A stretch of DNA of 7,228 nt from Planctomycetaceae bacterium (GCA_012965455.1 DTSG01000525.1:1-7228); one strand, 5' to 3'. Counted from the first letter of the stretch, positions 1-6,901 are shown. Notes: generated from the sequence alone by a model not told the origin. A program made the numbers and translations.

Positions 1-276
1 TTCTAGCGTATAGCCATCCATTTGTTGTTTTGAATGAATGGTAGCTTGTAGTGGAGTTTTTTGGGGCATTGGCCAGAGACCTTGCGAGACAAGTATTTGT
101 CGTAGCACGCGTTCACGGCGGATGTTCCACTCAGCAATATCGGTTGGACTCTGCATTGGGAAGTAACCGTTGAGGTCACGCAGAGGTCGATGCCGAGTGT
201 CGGTTGTGTTTTGTTGTGCTGATAAGTGAGATTGCACAAGACAGCAAACGATAAGGGAGAGGATGATATTACGCAT
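1..276 (-). CDS. Exported esterase-like protein (acetylxylan esterase / alpha-beta hydrolase type), N-terminal 92 codons only
   Basis: This reading frame starts at an ATG at 276 and runs open off the left window edge, so the 3' part is missing. The first 20 residues form a signal peptide: MRN, a hydrophobic stretch ILSLIVCCLV, then a likely signal peptidase I site after LSA (residues 18-20). The protein is therefore probably exported. The mature part has PLRDLNGYFP (31-40), IAEWNIRRERVLRQIL (47-62), GLWPMPQKTPL (66-76) and a later IHSK...DGYTLE. From memory, this order is typical of the start of planctomycetal alpha/beta hydrolases annotated as acetylxylan esterase or dienelactone hydrolase-like. 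The catalytic Ser-Asp-His residues would lie beyond the window, so the enzymatic role is inferred. It lies 91 bases downstream of sixA with no terminator between, so read-through is possible, but a TATAAT box in the gap may give it its own promoter. That a real gene is present is fairly certain; the family assignment is less so. Confidence 0.72.
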   Translation of the reverse strand, partial: MRNIILSLIVCCLVQSHLSAQQNTTDTRHRPLRDLNGYFPMQSPTDIAEWNIRRERVLRQILVSQGLWPMPQKTPLQATIHSKQQMDGYTLE

Positions 277-332
277 TGAGCATTCTCGGTGTGTGGTGGG
301 GGAGTGGTCAGTTTTGTTGTTGGTTGTATTTG

Positions 333-338
333 ATTATA
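333..338 (-). promoter_or_regulatory. Possible -10 box upstream of the esterase-like gene
   Basis: A perfect TATAAT (minus strand) lies in the sixA-esterase gap, about 57 bases before the ATG at 276. No convincing -35 hexamer lies 16-18 bases upstream: the sequence at 17-base spacing is TCATTG. The box sits in the 11-mer CTATAATCAAA, which also occurs in front of the ROK kinase gene. Confidence 0.35.
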
Positions 339-367
339 GCCAAATCCTAGCCCACCAATGACATTCA

Positions 368-868
368 TTAGCTCGCAGGAGGTAATTCCCGTGGTGTGAT
401 GAAGTGCTGTAGGGTACCTTGGCAATTCAGGTCGGTTGCCAGCCAAGAATCGATGGGAAGTTCGATGACGGCGAGTGCGCAGGTTGGCATGCTGTTATCG
501 GTACCACACAAACCCGATAGCAATCCTTCCATGCCAGGGTTGTGAGCAATCACTAGCGAGCATTCAACAGAATCATCGACTCGCGATAACAATTCCACGG
601 CTGTTGTGGGAGTTGCTAAGTACAGGTCATCTGTAATCGTGATGTTAGTGCCTAAATCGAGGGTCGTTTGCAGTCCGGCCAAGGTTTCTTGGGCTCGAGT
701 TGCTGCAGAGCACAGCACCCAATCGGGTCTGATCCCCTGCTCTGCAATCCAAGCACCGATGCGGGGAGCGTCACGAATTCCCCGTGAGTTTAGCGGTCGT
801 TGGAAATCGGATGATGCGGGACTATCCCAGCTAGATTTTGCGTGTCGCAATAAGATAACGGTTTTCAT
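368..868 (-). CDS. sixA: SixA-type phosphohistidine phosphatase (histidine phosphatase superfamily)
   Basis: This is a 166-residue cytosolic protein, about the usual length for SixA. The RHG-type signature LLRHAKSSW lies at residues 6-14, where R8 binds phosphate and H9 is the predicted phosphate acceptor. The second arginine lies in CSAATRAQET (R58) and the second histidine in VIAHNPGME (H109). This layout matches the histidine phosphatase superfamily, and the HAKSSW and HNPG motifs are typical of the SixA branch. In E. coli, SixA removes phosphate from phosphohistidine in signalling or phosphotransfer proteins; the target here is unknown. The ATG lies 4 bases after the ppk1 stop, with GAGA just upstream overlapping the ppk1 end. 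The two genes are thus almost certainly co-transcribed and probably translationally coupled. A role linked to polyphosphate or phosphohistidine turnover is inferred from this neighbour only. Confidence 0.9.
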   Translation of the reverse strand: MKTVILLRHAKSSWDSPASSDFQRPLNSRGIRDAPRIGAWIAEQGIRPDWVLCSAATRAQETLAGLQTTLDLGTNITITDDLYLATPTTAVELLSRVDDSVECSLVIAHNPGMEGLLSGLCGTDNSMPTCALAVIELPIDSWLATDLNCQGTLQHFITPRELPPAS

Positions 869-872
869 GATC

Positions 873-2987
873 TCATGACTTCATACGTTGGTGGGGAACA
901 AAATTGGCTGATTGGGTTTGTTGTGCTTGTTTAACAGAATCACACGCTTGTTGATGCAAAAACTGTTGGCTGCGGTGTGGCGTTACGCCCTCTGCAGAAA
1001 TTCGCTTGTAGTTTCCAGTACTTTGCAATTCATGGCTATTTTGGTTGTCGGCCATGTTGGATCGCAGAGAATCGAGCAAAAAGTCTTTGCATGATTGCGA
1101 GTGTACTGGTACGAGTAGTTCGACTCGGCGATCTAGATTTCGGGGCATCCAGTCAGCGCTCGATATAAAGATACGCTGTTCCCCAGCATGTACAAAATGC
1201 ATGATGCGGCTATGTTCCAAGAGTCGATCGATAATACTGATAACTCGGATGTTCTCACTCTGCCCAGCAACATTGGGTTGTAAACAGCACACCCCACGCA
1301 CGTTCAGTTCGATTTTAACTCCAGCCAGCGATGCGTTATAGAGTGCTTTGATTATCTGTGGGTCCACCAGTGAATTTAGTTTCGCAGTGATTCCAGATTC
1401 TTTTCCTGTAGCGGCTTGTTTCGTTTCAAAAGCAATTAGATCCAGGATTCGCTGACGCATCCCCAGTGGTGCCATACAAAGGCTGTCGAGTCGTTGTGGT
1501 TGCGTACGACCGGTCACGGCATTGAAAAATGCAATGGCGTCGTTACCCAATACGGGGTCACAGGTGAACAAGCTAATGTCGGTATATAACCGTGCGGTTG
1601 CTTCGTTGTAATTCCCAGTACCAAAGTGTATGTAACGGCAGATCCCTTGTGGTTCGCGGCGAATGACAATCAGCGTCTTAGCGTGTGTCTTGAAGCCGCG
1701 CACTCCGTAAATGACATGCACTCCGGCCTGCTCTAATCGCTGGGCTCCGACAATATTACGAGCTTCATCAAAACGTGCTTTCAACTCAATTATTACCGTG
1801 ACGCTTTTTCCGTTTTCCGCCGCAGCAACTAGTGCGTCAATAATGGGGCTCTGGTGGCTCGTGCGATAAAGTGTTTGTTTGATGGCTAGCACATGTGGGT
1901 CGGTTGCGGCAGTTTCTAGGAACGCAATGACAGGGTCGAAGCTGTGAAACGGGTGATGTAGAATAATATCGTTTTGTTTGATTTGGTCGAAGATGTTTAC
2001 ACCGAGGTCAATTTGTGGCGGTGTAACAGCTGGCCAAGGTTTAATTTGGAGTTCCTCAAAGCCGCGCATTTCGGCAATCTGGAACCACGCTTTTAGATCT
2101 AGCGGTCCGTCGCAGGAATAGGTGAATCCTAAGGGGACGGCGAACAGTTGTTGTAGTGATTCTAGCAGTTCTGGGCTACAACTAGCAGCAACTTCGAGTC
2201 GTACACATTCGCTCACTTTGCGTTCATCTAATACGTGTCCCATTTCTTCCATTAAGTCCGCTGCGACTTCTTCTTGCACTCGCATGTCCGCATTGCGTGT
2301 TATGCGAAAAGCAGCATAATCGACGACCTCTTCGTGGGGAAAATAGTTCTGACAGAAAGCCGCGACGACGTCTTCTACGAGGATGAATGCGTGCCGCTCT
2401 TCTGCGGAGACTGTGATAAATCGAGGTGTGGGCCCACCGATCGGTAGGATGGCAGTCCGAAACGGGTGTTGTTCGTCGTCTTGTCGTATCCGCAGTGCCA
2501 AGTGAAGTTGCTGATTGCCAATCAAAGGAAGATTGCCATCGCTAGAGACGCTCAGCGGTGAAATTACCGAGAAAAGATCTTGGTCAAAGAGATCGCTCAG
2601 TCGTTGGTGCTGTTCCTGAGACACGTCATCGATCGTAAGTCGCTTGATGCCTTCGTTTTCTAAAAGCGGGCATAACGAGTGATTAAAGCAAGTGTATTGA
2701 GTTGCGAGCATTTCATGAGTTTGTTCACTAATCAAGTCCAATTGTTGATGGGGAGTCAGTTGGCAGGCATCTGGCTTAAGATTACTCTGGGCGATGCGAA
2801 TGTTGAGACCACCAACTCGCACCATGAAGAATTCATCCAAATTCGAAGCTGTGATCGCTAAGAACTTGACACGCTCCAGTAATACGTTGGATTCGTCCAG
2901 TGCTTCACCGAGCACTCGCTGATTGAACTGCAACCAGCTTTGTTCGCGGTTAAACATGTGGTTGTTTGGAGACTTAGAGTTTTTCAT
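873..2987 (-). CDS. ppk1: Polyphosphate kinase Ppk1
   Basis: Ppk1 reversibly transfers the ATP gamma-phosphate to a growing inorganic polyphosphate chain through a phosphohistidine intermediate. The protein has 704 residues, near the usual 690-740. The N-terminal domain opens with FNREQSW (12-18) and has the conserved run LAITASNLDEFFMVRVGGL (43-61). The catalytic C-terminal phospholipase D-like domains carry QTLYRTS (371-377), ELKARFDEARN (401-411), GFKTHAK (431-437), RYIHFGTGNYNEATARLYTD (451-470) and LLEHSRI (589-595). By my count, the key residues fall on the same numbers as in E. coli Ppk: R375, R405, the phosphorylated H435, H454, Y468 and H592. All are present, so the enzyme should be active. 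The last 20 or so residues are glutamine-rich and look variable. The start is the ATG at 2987; no clear Shine-Dalgarno precedes it, and an ATG at codon 11 (2957) is an alternative. The gene lies 83 bases after ppx and 4 bases before sixA. Confidence 0.97.
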   Translation of the reverse strand: MKNSKSPNNHMFNREQSWLQFNQRVLGEALDESNVLLERVKFLAITASNLDEFFMVRVGGLNIRIAQSNLKPDACQLTPHQQLDLISEQTHEMLATQYTCFNHSLCPLLENEGIKRLTIDDVSQEQHQRLSDLFDQDLFSVISPLSVSSDGNLPLIGNQQLHLALRIRQDDEQHPFRTAILPIGGPTPRFITVSAEERHAFILVEDVVAAFCQNYFPHEEVVDYAAFRITRNADMRVQEEVAADLMEEMGHVLDERKVSECVRLEVAASCSPELLESLQQLFAVPLGFTYSCDGPLDLKAWFQIAEMRGFEELQIKPWPAVTPPQIDLGVNIFDQIKQNDIILHHPFHSFDPVIAFLETAATDPHVLAIKQTLYRTSHQSPIIDALVAAAENGKSVTVIIELKARFDEARNIVGAQRLEQAGVHVIYGVRGFKTHAKTLIVIRREPQGICRYIHFGTGNYNEATARLYTDISLFTCDPVLGNDAIAFFNAVTGRTQPQRLDSLCMAPLGMRQRILDLIAFETKQAATGKESGITAKLNSLVDPQIIKALYNASLAGVKIELNVRGVCCLQPNVAGQSENIRVISIIDRLLEHSRIMHFVHAGEQRIFISSADWMPRNLDRRVELLVPVHSQSCKDFLLDSLRSNMADNQNSHELQSTGNYKRISAEGVTPHRSQQFLHQQACDSVKQAQQTQSANFVPHQRMKS

Positions 2988-3070
2988 GATATGGGATTGG
3001 TTGGTGGTAGTAATTCGAGAAACGGAAACAATGCGGAAGTGGTACTCGTGTCGTGGCTTGGCCGATTAAA

Positions 3071-4633
3071 CTAGGTCAGCTTTGAGGCGTTGCTACGTAG
3101 TAAAATCCGCAGCCCATATACTTCTTCAAATAAACTCCCGTTTTGTTTCAGAGTCAATTGTTCGAGTGAGAGATCGTTGGCATCGGGTGTGGAAACGACA
3201 AGCTGTTTTTCATCCGTTTTGCAGTGGATTTGATGTATGGCTTGATTGCGTGATGCGTCTAGAGCAACGGCTACTCGCAAGATAGCCGCTAACTTGGAAA
3301 CCGCGACTCGATTGTCGCGGTTTAAGGTGGAAAAGCCGTCGTGTTTTGGTTGCGGGGATGCTCGTCGATGATAGCGAGCGATCAGGGCGATGAGTAATAG
3401 GTTTGTTTTTCCGAGTCCAAATAGTTCGCTGTTGTTGATCAAATACATTGTGTGTTTATGGTAACCGCGATTGTTGATAAACATTCCAATTTCGTGCAAG
3501 TAAGCGGCAACACGGAGGAACGTTCCATAGCGTGGGTCGAGATTATGTTGCGCTTGTAATTGGTCGAAGAGGTCAGAGGCCAATGACGCAACGTGTACAG
3601 CATGCGCTTCGTCAAAATCAAAATGGCGTCCGAGATCGAGAACAGATCCAATAATCTGGTTCTGAAATTCTCGACTCCAGGCCCCCTTTAAGGCCATTTG
3701 TTGTAGTAGCCCGTCTCGCAGGTTCGCCCCAGAAACTTGGATTTTTTGGATCTTCAGTTGCTTAGCGATTTCTACGTAGGCTAACAGGGCTGGTCCCAGA
3801 GTCTCCGTTTCTTGAAACGTAATATCGAGCGGGTATTGTTGGGCAATTGTATCGAGCGGCATTGCTAGAATATCGTTGGTCAGCGTTTCTAGGGCTTCTC
3901 GATCGATCGTCGCGCCAGTTTTACTATCCCACGATCCGTTAATCTGGTTTGCCGCAAAACGGATATCTCCGCCGAGCGCGACAAGTCGCAGGGGGTGATC
4001 TGAGTTGACGTGGTCATGTAGTAGACCCGTCGTCCGTTTGATTTCCGCTTCCATCAAGTGACGACTCTGTGTAATGGGCGCACCATAGGAGTCCAACGTT
4101 TTGCGTAGTCGCAAAGATCCTAGTTGGTAGGTATGCGCAAAATCGATCTGATTGTTACGAACGGCTAGTAATTCGGTACTGCCGCCACCGACTTCACAGA
4201 CGACGATCGTAGCGTCTGTTGACATCTGGGTAAGTTCCCTGCGGATTCCAAGATATGTAATACGATTGATTTCCGCTTCATCCATCGCATCGACTTGGAG
4301 TTCCGTGGCGATGTAGATACGATCGAGGAAGGCGAGTTGGTTGGTCGCCTCGCGAACGGCGCTGGTGGCGATCACGTGTAGCTGCTCGGGTGTCGTAATT
4401 TCATATTCAAGTAGCACTTGCTGATAGCTAAGTAGGACTTGGACGCAGTCCTCGATGGTTTCATGTCGGATGGAACCGCGAGTAAACGTATCTTTGCCAA
4501 GGTTTACTGCTTGTGTGAGGCGGTCGAGGATCCGGATGGAGCTGTCGGAGCCGATTTCAGCGATGGCCATGCGGATGGAGGACGTGCCGATATCAATCAC
4601 AGCAACTGGTCGGTAGGTGATATCTGTTTGCAT
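3071..4633 (-). CDS. ppx: Exopolyphosphatase / pppGpp phosphohydrolase (Ppx/GppA family) with C-terminal HD-type domain
   Basis: The family removes terminal phosphate from polyphosphate and, in some members, hydrolyses pppGpp; next to ppk1, the exopolyphosphatase role is more likely. The 520 residues match the long two-part form. The ASKHA-fold phosphatase region holds the phosphate-1 loop VIDIGTSSIR (12-21), VIATSAVREATN (87-98), a probable catalytic glutamate in DEAEINR (E121), the second phosphate loop EVGGGSTEL (147-155) and ALGGDIRFAA (219-228). The HD-type region follows from about 320, with HAVH (344-347), YLHEIG (378-383), GYHKHTMYLI (390-399) and ARYHRR (419-424). HE instead of HD in this region is also found in E. 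coli Ppx. One oddity is E147 where relatives usually have aspartate (DIGGGSTE). The ATG overlaps the ROK stop codon by one base, with GAGG upstream. Substrate preference cannot be settled from sequence. Confidence 0.93.
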   Translation of the reverse strand: MQTDITYRPVAVIDIGTSSIRMAIAEIGSDSSIRILDRLTQAVNLGKDTFTRGSIRHETIEDCVQVLLSYQQVLLEYEITTPEQLHVIATSAVREATNQLAFLDRIYIATELQVDAMDEAEINRITYLGIRRELTQMSTDATIVVCEVGGGSTELLAVRNNQIDFAHTYQLGSLRLRKTLDSYGAPITQSRHLMEAEIKRTTGLLHDHVNSDHPLRLVALGGDIRFAANQINGSWDSKTGATIDREALETLTNDILAMPLDTIAQQYPLDITFQETETLGPALLAYVEIAKQLKIQKIQVSGANLRDGLLQQMALKGAWSREFQNQIIGSVLDLGRHFDFDEAHAVHVASLASDLFDQLQAQHNLDPRYGTFLRVAAYLHEIGMFINNRGYHKHTMYLINNSELFGLGKTNLLLIALIARYHRRASPQPKHDGFSTLNRDNRVAVSKLAAILRVAVALDASRNQAIHQIHCKTDEKQLVVSTPDANDLSLEQLTLKQNGSLFEEVYGLRILLRSNASKLT

Positions 4634-4647
4634 TATTTGTTTGCCTC
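4631..4647 (-). promoter_or_regulatory. Shine-Dalgarno and stop-start overlap coupling ROK kinase to ppx
   Basis: On the minus strand, GAGG (4647-4644) lies 10 bases before the ppx ATG (4633-4631). The TAA stop of the ROK gene (4635-4633) shares its last A with that ATG, giving TAATG. This arrangement supports the ppx start and suggests translational coupling between the two genes. Confidence 0.7.
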
Positions 4648-5619
4648 GTTAGCCCCCCAGATCGCGGCGCCTAAAACGGAGGCATCATCACCCAGCATGG
4701 CCGCTCGCACCTCAAAGGAATCGCGCAAAATGGAAATAGACCGAGCGCGAGCAGCTGATTGTGTTGCGTCGACCATCAGTTCGGGCATTGCTTCGACTAG
4801 GCCGCCGCCAAGAATTATCATATCGGGTGCAAACAGCGAGACCATACTAGCGATGGCTTGGCCTAGATATCCACAAGCGGAACGGATAATATCCTCCACT
4901 GCTTGGTCACCGTTGGCCACTGATTTCGATAGCACACCACTGCGTATTTTCCGCAAATCGGTGCCGACTGTTTCAAATAGATATGGCGCTGCGCCGCGAT
5001 AAGCTGCTTGGGCCGCTTGGCTGGCAATCGCAAGACGACTGGCAACCGTCTCGAGACAGCCTTGTTGACCGCAGGGGCATGGAATACCGTTGGGGACGAC
5101 TTGGATGTGTCCGATTTCCATGGCGGTTTGCTGCCGCCCAGTTACGATATGGCCATTAAAAACGGCTCCTCCGCCGATACCCGTCCCCGGGAAAACGCCG
5201 ATCACGTTTTGAGCTCCTTGGGCAGCCCCCCGTTGGCTTTCACCGTATACCCCCGCATCGACATCATTGAGCAAGTGGATGTTGCAGTTGAAGTGTTCGC
5301 GGATAATTTTCACGAGTTCGACGTTTTGCCAGCCGAGGTTAACCGCTCCGAGTACAGTACCCGTTTGCATATTGACGGCTCCGGGGACACCGATGCCGAT
5401 AGATTTCAAATCTGAGGATGTGATCTCGGCAGCTGTACACGCGGCGTTGATATTGTCGATGATCCGGGTGATTACCGACTGCGTGCCCTCATGGCTATTG
5501 GTGCGTATGCGATTACGGCCGATGGGCTCGAGCGCGCTGTTATAGGCGACGGCGAGCATCTTAGTGCCACCAAGGTCAAATCCAAGATGGTAGTGGTCTC
5601 GTGCTGGTGAGTGGGTCAT
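4633..5619 (-). CDS. ROK-family sugar kinase (probable glucokinase)
   Basis: ROK kinases phosphorylate hexoses such as glucose, fructose or N-acetyl sugars in the cytosol. Numbering from the upstream GTG at 5649 (338 codons), the phosphate-binding loop GFDLGGTK is at 23-30, the sugar site and catalytic base are in LLNDVDAG (D129), and GTGIGGG follows at 155-161. The ROK zinc site is complete: EIGH (178-181, H181) and CPCGQQGCLE (191-200) with C191, C193 and C198. A glycine-rich ILGGGLVE (279-286) closes the fold. Intact catalytic and zinc residues and the lack of an N-terminal helix-turn-helix point to an enzyme, not a ROK repressor. I prefer the ATG at 5619 (codon 11) because the domain begins soon after it and a TATAAT box at 5665-5660 would leave almost no leader for the GTG at 5649; the longer form remains possible. 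It is the first gene of the ROK-ppx-ppk1-sixA cluster, so polyphosphate use as donor is conceivable but unproven. Confidence 0.92.
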   Translation of the reverse strand: MTHSPARDHYHLGFDLGGTKMLAVAYNSALEPIGRNRIRTNSHEGTQSVITRIIDNINAACTAAEITSSDLKSIGIGVPGAVNMQTGTVLGAVNLGWQNVELVKIIREHFNCNIHLLNDVDAGVYGESQRGAAQGAQNVIGVFPGTGIGGGAVFNGHIVTGRQQTAMEIGHIQVVPNGIPCPCGQQGCLETVASRLAIASQAAQAAYRGAAPYLFETVGTDLRKIRSGVLSKSVANGDQAVEDIIRSACGYLGQAIASMVSLFAPDMIILGGGLVEAMPELMVDATQSAARARSISILRDSFEVRAAMLGDDASVLGAAIWGANEANK

Positions 5620-5659
5620 GATGGAAACACTTGCATGAATTGATTGCACATCTAGTTTG

Positions 5660-5665
5660 ATTATA
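5660..5665 (-). promoter_or_regulatory. Possible -10 box for the ROK-ppx-ppk1-sixA operon
   Basis: A perfect TATAAT on the minus strand lies 40 bases before the ATG at 5619 and only about 10 before the alternative GTG at 5649. No -35 consensus is present; the -35 region falls within an 8-bp palindrome (5670-5691). The box is part of the 11-mer CTATAATCAAA, shared with the esterase upstream region. Confidence 0.4.
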
Positions 5666-5669
5666 GTAG

Positions 5670-5691
5670 GGGCAGCCCCCTGTGGCTGCCC
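5670..5691. repeat. Short palindrome (8-bp stem, 6-base loop), REP-like
   Basis: GGGCAGCC (5670-5677) and GGCTGCCC (5684-5691) form a perfect inverted repeat around a 6-base loop. No T-run follows on either strand, so it is not an intrinsic terminator. The layout GTAGGGGC...GCCCGCC recalls dispersed short palindromic repeats of many bacterial genomes. Only this one copy is in the window, so its repeat status is an inference. Confidence 0.5.
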
Positions 5692-5714
5692 GCCGAACGG
5701 GAATAAACATTAGG

Positions 5715-5735
5715 ATTTACAGCCCCCTGTTAAAT
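5715..5735. repeat. Second short hairpin sharing an 11-base core with the palindrome at 5670
   Basis: ATTTACAG (5715-5722), a CCCC loop and CTGTTAAAT (5727-5735) make an 8-bp stem with a one-base bulge. Its core CAGCCCCCTGT (5720-5730) is an exact direct repeat of 5673-5683 in the neighbouring palindrome. It sits just past the DUF1559 terminator. Its function is unknown. Confidence 0.4.
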
Positions 5736-5738
5736 ATT

Positions 5739-5783
5739 AAAAAAACCCCTCTGATCCAATACATGATTGAACCAAAGGGGTTT
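5739..5783 (-). terminator. Intrinsic terminator of the DUF1559 gene
   Basis: Read on the minus strand, 5783-5766 and 5760-5743 pair over 18 positions with a few G-U wobbles around a 5-base loop (CAUGU in RNA). The strong C4/G4 block sits near the base, and the transcript ends in a run of seven U (5745-5739). It lies 26 bases past the DUF1559 stop codon. A homologous terminator lies at 7126-7170. Confidence 0.92.
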
Positions 5784-5809
5784 GTATCTCAAATGGATAG
5801 AACTAGTGT

Positions 5810-6892
5810 TTAGTTATTTTTCCATTCTTCACCAAGTGGTATACCATCTCGGCGGTCACCGAGGCGGTTGTAGGTCACATAGTCAATATTTTCGCTTAAG
5901 AATTGAACGCTGCCGTCACAGAGGACGAACTGTGCTCCACCTTTATGCTGAGATTTGAATCCCTGCGAGGTTGCCCAGTTGTTCCAGTGAGTACACCCAG
6001 GCCATTGAGCGTTAGGCCCTTGGTTGAAGCCTGGTTCGCCAAGACCGTGACTTGGGTAGTTGATAGGACCACCGGTGCCGATCCACAGAGATTGGGTAGC
6101 GTGAGCAAAGCCGCCGGATTTGGCGAGTGATGTTTTCATGGGAAGAATTTCACCCATAGCGATCACTTGGCTTTCACCATCGACAACATCGCGGAAACGA
6201 GCAGCCCACATACCACGAGCAAATACGCCCGAGATTCTATAGGCACGTGCGTCATTACCAAGGTTGGCAGGTCCCGTTTGGAACAAGTTACCTGGGTATT
6301 CTGGACACCAGTTTCCATTTGAGCCAATTCGTTGTGAACCGATGCTACAAGCGTAGTTGTGCAGCGTAGGTGCTGTATTTTCAACATGTCCACCGTCACC
6401 AGTCCTATCATTGTCCGCTGAAGGACAGATAAAGGTAGGAATAAGTGCAGACCAAAAGAACCTGGTTCGAGCATCGCCAACATTGATCCTCTCAAAGTTA
6501 GCAGCCCAACCCTGGCCGGTACCGGGAGCATTTGTACCCGTTACGCGGAAGTTCAATTTGTTATAAAGTGGATCCTGTTCAATGAATGGAAGCAGTTTTA
6601 CCAATTGACTAGTATGGGCAGTGTTTTGCCAAGTCAATCCGTTGTTGGACTGACGTGTCCAAAAATATGCACCATCGGGCGGCATCGAGTTATAGGTGTT
6701 GTGATAAGTACGTATCGCTAACCCAAGTTGTTTCAGGTTATTGCTACATGACATTTTACGAGCCGCTTCGCGAGCCGCTGATACTGCTGGTAGCAAAAGT
6801 GCAACCAGAATACCAATGATGGCGATCACGACTAAAAGTTCAACTAACGTAAAACCACGTTTGGTTGAACCCATTGGTTTAGTTCGTTTCAT
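5810..6892 (-). CDS. DUF1559 domain protein with type IV pseudopilin-like N-terminus
   Basis: The 360-residue protein starts with a short basic leader (K2, R3, K5, K11, R12) and the prepilin site RG|FTLVELL. Cleavage is predicted after G13, F14 becomes the new N-terminus and E18 is at position +5. The hydrophobic helix LLVVIAIIGILVALLLPAV (19-37) follows, then the family's AAREAARKMSCSNNLKQLGLA (39-59). Other DUF1559 hallmarks are FICPS (154-158), a GES motif (239-241) and the C-terminal SQHKGGAQFVLCDGSVQF (314-331), where the His...DGS block is the signature. Six cysteines (49, 156, 182, 196, 300, 325) could form disulfides after export. These proteins occur as large paralogous families in planctomycetes; the molecular role is not established, though an envelope or extracellular pseudopilin-like location is likely. 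It has its own Shine-Dalgarno and terminator, so it looks monocistronic and separate from the polyphosphate genes. A second DUF1559 gene ends 305 bases upstream. Confidence 0.95.
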   Translation of the reverse strand: MKRTKPMGSTKRGFTLVELLVVIAIIGILVALLLPAVSAAREAARKMSCSNNLKQLGLAIRTYHNTYNSMPPDGAYFWTRQSNNGLTWQNTAHTSQLVKLLPFIEQDPLYNKLNFRVTGTNAPGTGQGWAANFERINVGDARTRFFWSALIPTFICPSADNDRTGDGGHVENTAPTLHNYACSIGSQRIGSNGNWCPEYPGNLFQTGPANLGNDARAYRISGVFARGMWAARFRDVVDGESQVIAMGEILPMKTSLAKSGGFAHATQSLWIGTGGPINYPSHGLGEPGFNQGPNAQWPGCTHWNNWATSQGFKSQHKGGAQFVLCDGSVQFLSENIDYVTYNRLGDRRDGIPLGEEWKNN

Positions 6893-6901
6893 TGATGAGA
6901 A

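Noticed and set aside
277..367. Terminator after sixA
   Set aside because: I looked for a stem followed by a T-run on the minus strand and found none in this gap.
3..446. 147-codon minus-strand frame across the left edge and the sixA 3' end
   Set aside because: It overlaps the end of sixA, has no recognisable motifs, and is out of frame with the signal-peptide-bearing frame at 276-1, which carries a familiar protein start.
606..878. 90-codon plus-strand frame
   Set aside because: It is antisense to sixA, whose catalytic motifs explain the sequence.
4439..5002. 187-codon plus-strand frame
   Set aside because: It is antisense to the 5' part of ppx and the 3' part of the ROK gene, both with clear conserved motifs; its own translation resembles no known family and is low in complexity.
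5008..5415. 135-codon plus-strand frame
   Set aside because: It is antisense to the conserved core of the ROK kinase, including the zinc site and catalytic loop, and has no independent support.
5670..5691. Palindrome considered as an intrinsic terminator
   Set aside because: The stem is GC-rich but no T-run follows on either strand, and a much better terminator lies at 5739-5783.
6163..6531. 122-codon minus-strand frame
   Set aside because: It is an alternative frame inside the DUF1559 gene; the DUF1559 frame has the family signatures and a Shine-Dalgarno.
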